Shown: piece after piece, positions 20,490 to 33,354 of the stretch
Layout: every line of letters begins with the position of its first letter
How positions within the stretch are numbered: the first letter of the stretch is position 1
From: Sternotherus odoratus
Taxonomy: Eukaryota; Chordata; Testudines; Kinosternidae
Direction of reading: 5' to 3'
DNA: 64,000 nucleotides
NCBI GenBank assembly: GCA_032164245.1
Contig: JAVMKO010000010.1
Span: 26,610,189-26,674,188, forward strand
Made by a program: the position numbers and the translations under genes
Notes under the pieces: generated by a model
The model's database searches: none
Told to the model about the DNA's origin: nothing
The model's input: the letters and a program-made list of their open reading frames with translations, nothing else

Positions 20490-23029
20490 TTATTTATCAA
20501 TTAAAATCTAATATCTTTCAAGCCTATGTGCACATGGTCAAACTATGTCCTGGCATTCCTTCTCTTTCTACCAAAGAGATACTCATCTACATTGATGTCT
20601 ATGAAGAAAGGGTAGAGGCAGAAACAACAGGAAGCCATCTGCACACTCATATTTGACGTTCAGCAGCCACATGTGAATATTTCCACGGCTGAGCAATGTG
20701 CCAGAGCTACAATAAGAGAACCAGCGGGCTGCTCTCTGGACACATGGAGCTCGACGGTGATCAGTGCTATAACCAAGTGCATCAGGTTTGGCTGAACAAA
20801 ATCCTGTTTTCTGTTTCACCTGGGTGAATGTGGAGTAACTACTGAGGCCAGTGGAGTTGCTCTGTCTTTACATGGGCAACTGACAGAACGGCAACCATTT
20901 GTCAAACAAGACAGGCTCTCTGGTCCCTCATGTGTGTTCCCATACACATGCTAATTAGAAGGCTTGGGAGGGGGAGGCCGGGAGGGGGGAGAGAGGGAGA
21001 GAATGTATGTGTGTGTGTGTATATATATATATATCTTGTTTTCCTTTTCTGCTGGCTAGTGATTTCAGTCATTTGAAAGAAGAGAAATGCAGAATCTGAG
21101 CTATGGAATAAACATGCTGCAAATTAAAAATTCTGCTCCGAGATGCACAGGTGTAGCTGTTGTGGAATCTACGGGGCCAAATTCAGATGTGGGTGGTGTG
21201 TAAGGTGGTAGAACTTACTTGCTGAGAAGAAAGTCCAAGCTGGTGTAACTTACACACAGGAGAGAGGGAAGAAGTGGAGAGGGCTATTTCAAACCATGCA
21301 CTCACTCTCCTTCCTATGAGCTGCTTTTCCCAGCTCCCCATTCAATCTGTAAATGACACCTGCCTAGTTCAATTTACTGTCATTTATTGACAGGCAGCTT
21401 CCACTGCCTTGTATCACATCTGACCATGGCTCACAGGAACAGCACACAATGGTTTGAGCGGTGTCTTTTTGGGCACAAGCTAGAGCCTGGCCAAGCACTG
21501 TGCCTGACTGAGGCCACAGCCACAATCCTTCCTGCAGTCTTGTTGGGATTCAGGAGGGCGATAGGGCCAGAGGAAATGGGGCCATTGTCTTACCCCACCT
21601 CTGAGGAAACTTTGAATGTTATCCCATAGATTTCTTGTGCTCCAGCTGTGTCTGGGTCCAGCACAGGGGCCCAAAGGATGGGGGAAAGTCTCTCAGAGCC
21701 TCTTCTCCTGACCTCATCCACATTCCTGCAGACCTGGGCAGTGCTGGATACCACTACACTCCAAATCTTTCATCATGTTCTACAGTCCGTTTCTTTAAAC
21801 TGCATTTCTAGGACTACATCCCTTCCTTTGAACAGACCAGTCCTTTTCCTTCTGTCACTAATTACAGAACCCTGTCTCTGGGATCCTGGCACCTGCTTTG
21901 TCAACTTACAGACAATTTTCTTAGCCATATCTGCCAGGCCCTCTAAAGAGAGCAGAAAAGGGGAGCATCTTTGGCATCATCTTGCTCTTCACCTTCCTAA
22001 TCCCCGTACTTTTGGGGGGGAATAGTAACGGTGACTTACCCCTTTCACCATTAGATGTGTAAGCGCAAGACTTGGAGCTGTCTCCATATTCCCTGCTGAC
22101 AGCCTTGTTTCCAAATAGCTTTGATGTTCATATCGTGTATTGATTCTTGGCTGCCTCCACTCAGACCCTTATGTTGGCATGGCATTATGCCCAGTCAGGA
22201 GGGATTAAGCCAATTTCACTCGGTCCCATGTACCAAATGGGCACCAACATTAATTGTACTAAACACTTCCGCAGGAAGTCCCCCTCCTCTGACAGTTATG
22301 GCACATTGGGTCCACATGCTTCTTTACACTTAATCACACCTGCTAACACTCATCCACTACAACAAGAATCCCTGACCCAGAGAGAAAGACAGAACAAGAG
22401 TTTGCAGGCACTTGTAGCTGCCAGAAAGGTAGGTTGTAATGCAGCAGCCACTTGGGAAACCTATTAAGACCAGATGGTGTGTCAAAACATATGTTACATA
22501 AGAGCACAGCCTGAAGGCACACTGTGTAAGGCAAGCCCAAAGCAGACAATGGGAATAAGGAACCAGCTCAGATCACAGAGGAATCAAAGTGATGCAGCCC
22601 AAAACATAAGTTGTGGATTCACCAAGGGAATATGCATATTTGATTAACTCTGTGGCATGCAAATAGGAAATATACATACATGCAATATTTACATGCCTAC
22701 AAAATATATTTTGTTCTATTCCAATCTGGCTTTCTCTGTATGGGATGACACTGATTATATTTTTAAAATTAAATCATTTTAGCTCCTTTCACAATACCAT
22801 AGAGCCTAATTCTGCTGTCTCTTACAATTGTGCTACTCAGTGGAAGTGCACAGGGAAAAGTCAGGACAGAATTTGGCCCTTAAAAATAGTTTGATGCTAA
22901 ATCCATATTATATTGAACCAATTCTGTTTATGGTATTTACAGGATTGAACAGTGTATTTTACAGGTCTGTATAATCTAGTTGGAAAAATACATGTGAACA
23001 TTTTTGTTTCCTTATTACATGGTCTTTCA
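20490..23029. other. No gene; one composite microsatellite
   Basis: Mostly unassigned. A purine-rich tract grading into (TG)n and (TA)n lies at 20961-21034. The 125-codon frame at 21648-22025 and the 106-codon frame at 22147-22467 have no recognisable domain, and overlapping frames exist on other frames or strands. Confidence 0.45.
20961..21034 (+). repeat. Purine tract plus (TG)n(TA)n
   Basis: G/A-rich sequence from 20961 runs into alternating TG from about 21004 and TA from about 21020. It is a composite microsatellite likely to be polymorphic. Confidence 0.9.
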
Positions 23030-23480
23030 CAGAGATAGTTCCCAATGCAATAACTATAGAAGTTGTATTGTGGAAGAACTTGAAGGAGAAGGGAGTGGCA
23101 TTAGGGACTCATTTGGGGAGAGTGTTCCATTCATAAGCAGTGGTGTTAAATAAATCACAAAGGTCTTTGTGGGTGAAGCAGACAAACTGATGATGGAGTG
23201 GAGGACATAGGTGGTGATGGTGCACAATGCTAACACTCCCGCTGACTTTTGATCAGGCCCCGTGTAGAAAAGTGAGGGGGTGCCAAGCTGTGAAGGGCTT
23301 TCGAGATAAGCACAAGAAGTCTGTATTTGGTTTAGTGGAGGAGGGGGAGCTGATGGAGGGATTCAGGTATGGTCACATGGTCAGAATGATTGACCAGGAA
23401 GGTGGTCCCAGCAGTAACGTTTTGCATGGATCTAAGGGGCAAGTGAGGTGGCCATCAAGAAAGTCTGAGAAGGCAGCAAC
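23030..23480 (+). repeat. Possible old interspersed repeat
   Basis: The order 'gagtgttccattcataagcagtg', 'gccaagctgtgaagggctttcgagataagcacaagaag', 'gagctgatggagggattcaggtatggtcacatggtcagaatg' resembles a diverged vertebrate interspersed repeat I have seen in several genomes but cannot name. A 114-codon frame at 23227-23571 overlaps it. It is listed because the similarity is to repeats rather than to a host gene. Confidence 0.3.
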
Positions 23481-23484
23481 AGAA

Positions 23485-25308
23485 GTCAGGATGGGAAACA
23501 ACAAAATATTTGGCTTCATAAATATTGTAAAATCTATCCATAGCAATCTATGCTGCTCTCCAACTGAGTGACCAACTTGCATGTCAATCTCCAGCTCATG
23601 CAATGATTTCAGTTTTTAAAAACTAAAACAAAGGGAAACCACAAATCAAGACGAAGATAAAAAGGTAGATAAACAGTATAGCAAACTATCATTTGGGGTG
23701 GGAGAGGGAGGGATTTGGAGAGGATATATTTCCTGGCTGGATGACTGGGAACAGAGATCAGATAGTTGAAAAAAGGGAAATTCCATGTCTTTCCCCTTTA
23801 AAAAGAAAGAAAAATAAAACCCAGCACTGGATCTGTGCTACTTTTCTGAATTGCCAGTTGTCAGTGTTGTTCATAGGGACAGAACCATACCAGTTACAAC
23901 TGACTTTGATGCATTTGATTTTATGTTCTGATAATTTTTATTGGGACTAAAATCACTTTAACACATTTATATATTTTAGGAGCCAATTTGTCTTCAGTGA
24001 AATGTAGAGTAAGCTGCATGTCAGATGAGAGGATCCATCTGTATTTGTTTTGAAAACTGACAATATTAAACCATTCTCTAATTTCATCCCCTGCCTCCTC
24101 CCTCCCTTTTTCTATGTGTTGCCCTTTTGCTTTCCTGGCAGAATCATAACTTTTCATTGAAACATCTAATTTTTTAGAGTTGCAACAGAACAGAAACATT
24201 TTTCAAATTTCCCAGTGATAGCGAAGGAGGGCTGCTCTATGTATATACTTAAATGAATTAAACCAAGTTGAATGTGTGATCTCCCCAGACAAAGATGAAG
24301 GTTAACATAGTTTAAGGATGAAATATAGACCATCCTGTGCAAAACCACTGTGTTGCAGTTTAATTAAAAGAATTCATTAAAGTGGTGCCCCATCCAAGGT
24401 AATTAGTATGCGTAATTTATGCTTTGCCTAATACACAAGGGCAGTAGCCTGAATAATAAACTCAAGTTAACCTTAAGTGGAAGAGATTGAATGGTCAGAT
24501 GTTTATTTAGCTCAGGTTTGCTCAAGAGCTAAGGTTAAAGAGGTGAAATTCAGTTACAGTTAATTAATTTCTTCTATTTTCTTCATAAAAGTGCTGCCTG
24601 CCCAATGGGGTAAAAGTCTTTTTGAAGATACAAATCTCTCTCTTTTCCCTTTATTGCTTATCAGGACAGTCCAAAGTGATGCATGTACAGTTTGTAGTGA
24701 GTAAATAAGGGTTTGATTTAAAGGGGGTGAAGGTTTCCGGGGGGGGGGGGGGCAAGTGGCAAACATATAAAAGGTTCCACAAGAACATTCAGTTCAATCC
24801 ACTCCACCAAGCAAGCAACCCAAACAAACAATTCTGGCTCAAAAGAGCTAACAGAACCAGCTTTTTTAAAAAAAACAAATCAGATTATGATGCCCGAACT
24901 GGCCTTTTGTGCATCTTCTGCAGTACCAGCCCCTCCCCGGCCTCATGGGATTTACTGCACTACACCTTCTCAGTGATATTCATATATCAAAGCAGAATTT
25001 GTAATTCCAGGGCCAGTCCTAAGGTTGTGGGTGCTGTGAAAGGACATGTGCATGGTTGTCAGGCAGATTTGTATTGAGAGGTCCTCAGTTGTATTTGGGT
25101 GGAGTAGCAGGAGGATTTAATACTTGGTGGAGGGGAATCTTTGGAGGGATATGTTACCTGGGAGGGGAATCATTATGCTTTATGCTAGATAGGATGAAAA
25201 GGCCAAAGAGCTTCAGGAGGGATTTGGTTAGCGAGGAAAGGGGCAGTTGGAATCCAGGAACAGTGTGCTTGCATCTGCGATAGGCTGGATCCTGAGTTAC
25301 TCTTTAAG
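23485..25308. other. No gene; one G run
   Basis: Unassigned DNA with a 14-base G run at 24739-24752. The 116-codon frame at 24727-25077 begins inside that run and has no domain. Confidence 0.4.
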
Positions 25309-25316
25309 ATATAGAG

Positions 25317-26000
25317 CAGTACTTCTCAAACTTTTTTTTTTCCCCACGGACCACTTGAAAATTACTGAGGGTCTTGGCAGATAACTTAATGATCTTTCCC
25401 AATGTTGTTTGTACCATTAACTAACTATTGTAAAGTGCTTTGGATAAAAAAACCTTAATATTAAATATTTTTTGTTCTATAAATAAAAGCACACAACTCA
25501 TTTTAATATCAGTAGTCTTACCTTTCTAATGTGATGGATGTGCCCTCTCTCCCCCCACTACAGCAGACCCCAAGCTGGGACTGGGAAGGAGGGGGGTCTC
25601 TTCCCTACCACAGTGGCCACAGAGCTGAGGCTGGGAAGGAGGCCTCTCTTCCCAACAGCCTCAGCCCTGGAGCTGAGGAAAATTGCCTCTCTCTCTGGCC
25701 AGCGCAGCCCTGCACATCCCAAATTCCCCTCACCTCCCTCTTCTCACCCCACTGCACCCTCCCACCTACCTCCTATTCCCTCCAGGGCCACCACTTCACC
25801 TTACATTTGCATCTCCTCCAGGATCCAAACACCTAATTAGCAGAGCCATGCCCATGCGGCTCCACTAATTAGTTGGGTGGCCCTTCATTCACTCATGTGT
25901 GACCGCCCAGGTGGGCACCTGAGAGGGAACTATCTACGGACCACCGGAATGGCGCTTATGGCTCTCTGGTGGTCCACGGACCACAGTTTGAGAACCTCTG
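25317..26000. mobile_element. hAT element, 684 bp, 'TTCTCAAACTTTT' family
   Basis: Left end CAGTACTTCTCAAACTTTT, right end CAGTTTGAGAACCTCTG. Flanks ATATAGAG (25309-25316) and GTATAGAG (26001-26008) form an 8-bp duplication with one mismatch. The subterminal words CCACGGACCACTTGAAAA and TGGTCCACGGACCACAG pair as well. The C-rich middle (25545-25790) yields spurious frames of about 100 codons. No transposase. Related ends occur at 44992, 48779 and 56344. Confidence 0.85.
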
Positions 26001-26008
26001 GTATAGAG

Positions 26009-26629
26009 AAAGGAAGCCACGTAGGCTGGGGAGCTTGCGGCGATCATAGCGCATGTTAGACGGCAGTGCCAATGGAGCAGGCCTCTGAAAACTGTGGGAC
26101 TTGTAGAGCACTTGCTTAAAGCCAACCCTAATTAAAGCCCTGGCTTGTTCCCTTCCCCCCCCCCCCCCCCCCAGCACTTTATTTCTAAGTGTAAGACAGG
26201 CATGTTGGCTACAGCCCCATTATCAACTCCCCTCCCTCCCCCCCCCCCAACCTAGCAATGTGCCTCTATATCACAGAACAGCACAGACAGAGGCAGTGCC
26301 CATGGGCCAGAATGCAGAATTCACATGGGAACACTGGGTCCCCCTTTCGTCCCCACTCATTACTTGCCACCATATGGGACCATTATCCCACAGCTTTTGT
26401 CCTCGTGGATGTGCCCCTCTAATAGCTGTATGACTCCTTGATTCCCCAGCCCTCCTCCCAGGCTCTAAAGTCTCCTTTATTCCCATTCTAGGAACGTGCT
26501 GTGGGTTACTTTATTACTGCAGCTAAAGGCTGATCTCAAGCCCATTGAAGTCAATGGAAAGGCTCAGACTGACCTTTGTGGGCTTTGGATCAGGCCTTAA
26601 TGCGGCATATTGGACTGTACGCCATCTTT
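26009..26629. other. No gene; C runs
   Basis: Contains an 18-base C run at 26155-26172 and a second C-rich tract near 26222-26248. 'cattgaagtcaatggaaagg' at 26542-26561 is an old repeat phrase. No exon supported. Confidence 0.4.
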
Positions 26630-26856
26630 TGTGTTTGTCTACATTTTAAACACCGCAGCACTGCAACTATGTCAATGGGAGAGTTTCTTCTGTCATAATT
26701 CACCTGCCCAAGAGGTGGCAGCTAAGTCCATGGGTGATTCTCCTGTAGTCTACACCGAGGGTTAAATCCATTTAACTGCATCATTCAGGGATGTGGATTT
26801 TTCACACCCCTGAGTGATGCAGTTATACTGATCTAATTTCCTAGTGTAGACCTCTG
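26630..26856. mobile_element. Degenerate MITE with 'TTGTCTACA' end
   Basis: Begins TGTTTGTCTACATTTTAAAC and ends TAGTGTAGACCTC, an imperfect inverted match. Internal 'atcattcagggatgtggatttttcacacccctgagtgatgcagtt' is itself a hairpin and resembles the centre of the 19562 element. No target duplication recognised. Confidence 0.55.
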
Positions 26857-26939
26857 ATTTCTTTTATTTCTGTTTTCTCTCTTCTGAAACCCCTGGCGCC
26901 ATTGATCTACATGCTTACATGGTTCCTGTCACCATAGTA

Positions 26940-27130
26940 TCTGAACACCACACAAACATTAATTAATCCTCCAACCCCTGTGAGGCAGGCAAATGTTGCT
27001 ATCTCCGTTTTACAGAATAGGCACAGAAAAATTAAATGACTTGTCCAAGGTCACACAGGGAGTCTGTGGCAGAGCTAGGAATTGAATCCCAGTCTCCTGA
27101 GTCCCAGTCCAGTGTCTTAACCACACACCA
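26940..27130 (-). mobile_element. MIR-family SINE remnant
   Basis: Minus-strand MIR order is clear: 'cctgtgaggcaggcaaat', 'atctccgttttacagaataggcacagaaaaattaaatgacttg', 'ccaaggtcacacagggagtctgtggcagagctaggaattgaatcc', 'cagtctcctgagtccc'. One of the best preserved of six MIR-like copies in the window. Confidence 0.85.
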
Positions 27131-27139
27131 TCCTTCCTC

Positions 27140-29635
27140 TCAAATATACATACATGAAAACTCAAATCAGTATTCTAAACACACTGATGGCGGCGCACAC
27201 AGCTCTGGACTGTTTCTTTCTGGCACACAACATAAAGCCATTCTGAGGCATTACATTCAGAGACATCTTCTCTCTCCTTCTTCTGCACAGAAGATCCACA
27301 GAAAAGTTCTCAAATGCAGGGAGACTATTCAATTAAATGGACTGTATTGAGCCTGTGCCTCTTTACTCACTTGTCTTACTAGAGCATCTTTACCCATTTT
27401 CTGCTTTATTTATACACATAACACCAAATAAGCCATCATCCTCTACAAAGTGGGTTAACTATTGCTCAGGGAACCCACTTGACAGCTCTAAGGGACAATC
27501 CAAATGTAGGATCAAATAACTTCAACTTCTGCATTCACACTGGGAAGGAGATGAATTAATAAGACTCAATTTGTAGAACTAATTGATGTAATATGGAAGA
27601 CCAGGGCTCAATCTTACTGAAAGGCTCTATTTTGCTCTTAAAGAAATTGAATTTATGTTGATTGAAGTGAGTTCATTAGAGCCAAGAAAAATCTCTTGCC
27701 TGCTTTTGGATCTGAATACTCAGTTTACATGGGAGTTCTCCAGCTTCTGCTAATATCACTCAGCATCAGCCAGTGCTTGGTCCAATAATCCTCAAGCAGA
27801 GAAGAGCACAGAGCTCTGTGGGTCTGTAGGCTTTTTATATTCCTTCGTATATTAGTGCAAGAAAGAAGTGCTACCTACTGTATAGCAAATTAAAAAAAAA
27901 CTTGCCATGTTCATTGTCTTTCCCTTTTATGTGTGGTAACAGAGTTTGGTCCCATGAATGTTAGTGGAAAATTTATCTCAAAGTCATGTGCATACACTTG
28001 CATGAAATGTATTTTTCAATTCACACATGAATTTTGCTGAGAGTTCTCACTTTCTAATCGGGGGACAGAAACAGCATCATCTGACTTGAGACCATTCACA
28101 ATTAATCAATCAACTACTTGATATTAGAAATACGAGATGAATACTTGGATATTACTCCATGAAGTTAAAATAATGCTGGGGGGGGGGGGGGGGAACCTGT
28201 TAGGTGATTTGGACAAAGGTATTCATAGAAATATTCTATGACAAAGAAAAGTAGCTACAGGTCATTGAACAAATTATTCATACTGAACTCTTCACTCATC
28301 TATACTACTAACATTAAATTGAAATCCTGCTCAGTATTTCAGAAGCTACAGAGATTGGTGCATTAGAAATACAAATTTATCTCACTAGACTTAATAGTTT
28401 CTACTAGACTGTTTTGTAAGCCACAAATGTTTCAATTCCATAAAAGATTTGTTATCAGAGCAAGTTGAATAATTCAGATAATTTTGCCTCTTCTTTTCAC
28501 AAAATATTAAATTAAAGTAAATGTTGAATTTCATATTCAATAGTAATAGCTGACATTCAACATCTGCACTATGATCCTGATAAAAAGCCCACTGATTTCA
28601 GTGGGCTGTGGAGCAGGTCCTAAATTGTTAGTTGCAAAAGTCATTTGACCAGTACAGCATGGAGTTCAAAGTTTTCATATTGAATCTTCACAACTGTTTG
28701 CAAGATACTCATATGGGGGGGAAGGAAATGCTGTAAAAGATACAAATCAAATCTTTGTAGAATCAATAGATTTAACAATTTGGTGATCTGCCCTTGATCA
28801 TTTGAGCTTACATTTTGTGAGAGAGTGTAAAGATAATTCAAGCACAGGGAACTCACAAGGAGCTCAAGTATGATTGCATGGTGATTAATTTTTTTAATTA
28901 AATGACTACTGACAGAATCTCTCCTTGTGCCTCCTTTCTCTCACTATTAAGCTCTGTTAGTTATTTTCCCTTGATCATAAAGCCCAGAATTGGATTAGGA
29001 AGTGGTCATCCAAACATACTTACTATGCTCATGTTTATTTGTATAACCCATATAAGTTTTTGTCCATGAAATATCCATATTGCTCAACTGGCTGGCAAAA
29101 GCAGATGCATGCTTATTACAACACAAGGCATTCTTAATAATGTTTCTGGACTTAGGGGGGGCAGATTTACTTGTGTAAATCAGCAGAGTCTCACTGCCTT
29201 CAATGGAGCTATACCAGTTTATAACAGCTGAAGAAGATCTAGCCCCTTACTCCTTTTTTACTTTTAAATTCATTCTTAAAAACATTGTTCAGATGTATTA
29301 ACTCAACGGAGCACTGAGCTTCTCATCTCTAGCAGTCCCCTAGCAATGACATCTAGTTCATTCTTTTTAATAATGTGGCATGCGTCCAAAGCTTTTATCA
29401 GTGTCACTTCGCTGGGCTTTAGTTGTCAAAAGGTGCTCGGTGTATTAAGCCATAGATTTCTACCTCTTTCTTGGAATCTATTTTTAAGTTTAATTAAAAA
29501 GGATGCACAAATAGAGGCCTCTATGTATATTCTGTTTAACCAACACATTAATTCTTTTGAGGTAATGAAGTAGTAACTGATACAGCTTCATTAATATTGT
29601 AGAAGTGTGTTTCATTCTCTGAGTTAGAATTTAAG
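27140..29635. other. No gene; one G run and old repeat phrases
   Basis: Unassigned DNA with a 16-base G run at 28178-28193. Phrases 'gcccactgatttcagtgggct' (28587-28607) and 'cactgccttcaatggagctataccag' (29191-29216) look like decayed ancient repeats. The 104-codon frame at 27036-27350 starts inside a MIR and is not a gene. Confidence 0.4.
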
Positions 29636-29639
29636 TACA

Positions 29640-29770
29640 ATCCATAGCATCAAACAAGTCTTATCCTGAAAACACCTATGCACATGCTTAACCTCAAGCA
29701 CATGAGCAGTCCTACTGAATTCAATGCTTAGAGATAAGTACACATGTGTTTTCCCAGGATCAGGGCCAAC
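29640..29770. repeat. Ancient dispersed repeat remnant
   Basis: 'cacatgcttaacctcaagcacatgagcagtcctactgaattcaatg...cccaggatcagggcc' follows the order of a widespread amniote repeat built on CTTAACTTTAAGCA and ATTGAAGTCAATGGGA words. Similar text is at 40735-40805. Family not named. Confidence 0.45.
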
Positions 29771-29779
29771 TTTATTCAC

Positions 29780-31880
29780 AAACCCTGCCCAATGTGAATA
29801 AGGGAGAAATTCACAACAATTCTGTTCACACCAGGTAGTGTCATATTTGCCCATACATTTAGCATTCAATAATGCAGAGTTGAGCTAATTTGAGAAACTG
29901 CAGAATAAATATTGATATATTATAACAGTCTATTACTCATTTTCTAAGTAAACCACTGATTTTAATTTACTTACTATTTTGCAGTAGCTTCAGTCCACAG
30001 AGAAAATTAGATTTTTACATATCATAGCAAATCACAAAGCCAAAATGTCAACTTCATATATCAGGCAATTACTTGTACTGTTTATTTTGGGGAAAAAATT
30101 CTACATATATTTACTCAGAAAACCACCCGGGTCCCTCCAAAATAAATAGGGGCTATAATTCTTGCCAAAAAAATCCACAGTTCCAGAGATCTGCTCATCA
30201 ATTTCCTGCAGCATTAATGAGGAAAGGCGCTGAGACAGTCATTCATACTGTCTTTATGATAAGACTAACCTACAGGGCAGATCAAGATTAAGGACAAAGG
30301 GAAGACAAATGGATGGGAAGCAGATCTAGTTCTGTTTTAATCCATCACTTGAAATTTTTATTTACCATCTGAAGTTTGAATGCTATGCTGAAAGTACACA
30401 TAGAAATTAGAGAAGCTCTTCAGACAAGAAGCTATATAAAAAGCATGGTGGAAAGTTTTTGCAGTCCCAGGATTTCTGGATCTTTAACATATAGATTTTA
30501 TTTTATTTATTTATTTTATTCTCAAAGAAAGTTGACTGGGCAATCAAAAACAATTATTCCCATTTTATCTGACTTACGATGAAGTTCTCAGTGAGATCTT
30601 CTGAATTTGTAAATGCAAAGTAATTGAATCCACTGTTGGACTTGTTAGTTGTTAATATACTTTTACATGATTAGGATGGGACTTCATCCCCAGGTTGCGT
30701 GGTCACAAGGGGACAGAGATACCTCCAGATATAAAAAGCCTTCCCTTGTTCTGAGTAAGATGTAGATTTTGCTACTAAGCCATGATTTACAGTCATTTTT
30801 AAAAACACATTGCCACTTATGACTTGCATGTAATTAATGTTACTTAGAGAATACCAGACTAACAGTAATTGCTTAACAGCGGTAAATGGCAACATTTTTA
30901 TGGTGAAACCTGCACATGTGTAATATCCTGGAAAAACCCTTCCCAAGTTTTCAACTAGTGCTTCTAAGAGATCAACGAAGAGATCGCCCCCAAATAATAC
31001 ATCTAAGGTTTTACCCAGGACATGCTGAATAAAAATGAAAGTATTCTAACATCCATATTTGGATGATATTTATACTTCAAGGTCTATTATTTAGATTATA
31101 TTTGGAAATATTGGATCTGGGAAAAAAATCTGATGTTAAGAGGAATAAAATGCAGGTTGTGATGGATAGGCACAGCAGCACAGCTCTCTATGTATTTATT
31201 ATGTGGCCCCAATCTCCTGTCCCTCAGCATGCCTCAAGACTTAGAAATCTCCATCTAGCCAAATATCTCCTGACTGTATGACAACCCAACATCTTCTGTT
31301 GCATATTCTGTTGGCTCACCAACATTCATGCTTTTTGAGAAATGTATTAGCCGGCGCACCTATCCCTAATGCACTTCAGGTCTTGTGGAGTAGACATGAT
31401 TAATAAAGCTAATTGGTATTTACTTTAGTCTCAGTTCTGTTCTATACAACCCTGTGGGCATTAAAGTTTGAGAAAAACTTAGCCTTTTACTATACTCTCT
31501 CTCCTGTTTCTAAGATAGTCATCACCCTGGTACCTAGGCATGACTCTACTAAGTCTCGTGAAATTTGAGATGTCACAGTATGTCCTTTACCCCACTGAGC
31601 ACCTTCACCCGGACAAATAGCTTCCCCATTCCTAGAGAAGATGTTTCAACATTAGAAAGAGACCTTTTTGCTGGACTTACAGTGTAGCTTTCAGTCTCAT
31701 CACCACTAAGAGGAGCTACTTCTAGAGGCAAGGTTGGTGTTTGTTAACGGATGTTTCTGAGATTACACAGGTAGACTAATATTACACACTGCTCTATTCT
31801 TGGGTTTTGTTTTTTGTAGCAATACCAGTAATTATATTTTTCACTTCTAATATTATAACACACGTGACAAACCCTAAGTA
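29780..31880. other. No gene or assigned repeat
   Basis: AT-rich unassigned DNA with a T/A-rich tract at 30497-30520. Frames of 68-91 codons at 30073-30946 are on both strands without motifs. Confidence 0.4.
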
Positions 31881-31884
31881 ATTG

Positions 31885-32060
31885 ATCTAACTTTCCAGTG
31901 AGGCAGGTCATTATTTCCCCCATAATAAATATATGGAAACTGAGGCACAGAGTGGTTATGTGAATTACCATGTAACATAGGACGTATATGGGATGGCTGG
32001 GAACAAACCCCACATATCATCCAGGTCCCAGTCCTGAATTTTAACCACAAGACAATCCAT
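31885..32060 (-). mobile_element. MIR-family SINE remnant
   Basis: Minus-strand MIR words are in order: 'ccagtgaggcaggtcattatttccccca', 'ggaaactgaggcacagagtggtta', 'gtcccagtcctgaattttaaccacaagacaatcc'. Moderately diverged. Confidence 0.75.
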
Positions 32061-32064
32061 TCCC

Positions 32065-33350
32065 TTTCTAAGAGGGAATTACCCTGCTTACGTGCCTTGC
32101 CAGTGCTTTCTTTTGCCTCCTCTGCTCCTTGTTAAATAGCTCTCATTCTATCTACCTGCCAGTACAATGGGCATTTCTATCAAATAAAAAACACTAATAA
32201 CTAAGCCCCTCTAAATGCAGTACTAGGTCCTTCAAGTCCTTACTGAGTTAGCAGATTGGCCGAACCAATAACATTTCCTAATCTACATATTGCACATTTG
32301 ACCCAATGGAATAACCATTATTTAAAAAGATTCAGAACATACTTAATTTGATTCTCAGGTTTCACTTGCTCTAACCCTATTCCCAGGGCCTGTGTCTTGA
32401 CTCTTTCTCTTGTGCGCGTGCCCAGAAACCATACATGTACCACTTTACAAGAAAACTGCTTGCTGAGCTATCCACTTGTGCCAACTCAGCAATATAGCAA
32501 CCCTGCATTTCTTTAAAAAACCCAAAAAACAAAATACCAACCCTCCTTTCTTAGTTTTACTTATTTCTATCAGGCGGAAATCCTTTAATTACAACCACTT
32601 CAGGTTTTTATTTTTATTTATTTATTTTAGGCTCTGAAACCTCACTGCTAATTATTTTGGGTTGCAGTTTGGTGATCCACCTGCCAGCACTGAGAGCTAC
32701 ACAGCAGATTGTCAACTGATGTAAGGCTTCTTGAGCGATGTTAGCCCTCTAGCTCATTCATCCCTCTGCCAGGTTCTCATTATCCAAAAACAAAAATCAA
32801 AACAACAAAAAAATCTTCCTTCCAGCCCTTTTCAACTTCTGGCCTAACCAGATGGCAAAGAAGGGGGAGGGAGGGTGGCAGAGAAGCAAAAGCAAAAGCC
32901 TGCCTGTTCTTGCTTAGTAAATGTGGATAAAATTTACTGTCACTATGAGAGTGATGGGGGGAGTCTAGATGTGTGTTATCATTTCATACCTGCCAACTTT
33001 GAGAGACAGAAATTTGGGGCATGCCATTAACCATCTCAGGCTCCTGGAGTTCTGGCTGTGGATGGTAGGGAAGGCTGGGTCCCTTGGATGTTCTGAGTGC
33101 AATCAGAGGGAGGGATTTTTTGTTTCCTTGGGTCAAGGAAGGCCTGAGGGCAACCTGGGAGCCTTTCCAAAACACATGGGAGCCCAGGAGGGAGTCTGAA
33201 AAAACAAAATGATTCTTAGCAGAAACAGGAAAGTTGATACCTCCATCACTCTGCAGCATAACAGCAGCAAACAGGAACCTTGTTTACTTCCTCCAGATAA
33301 AGTTCACATGGGGGTTGGATGCACTTGTAGCCTGGCTATTGTTCCTCCTG
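32065..33350. other. No gene; possible MITE end at 32997
   Basis: Unassigned DNA, T-rich around 32605-32630. From 32997 it reads TACCTGCCAACTTTGAGAGACAG, which resembles a turtle MITE terminus. A weak inverted partner lies at about 34497-34509, beyond the LTR-like repeat. Frames of 76 and 91 codons at 32969-33259 are on opposite strands of the same bases. Confidence 0.35.
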
Positions 33351-33354
33351 ATTA

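Noticed and set aside
19916..20500. Longest open frame in the window, 194 codons on the minus strand, plus a 145-codon counterpart at 14227-14664
   Set aside because: Both are translations of the GC-rich minisatellite inside the two Tigger-like elements. They run across the transposon ends and are made of repeating S/P/A/G-rich words in several frames.
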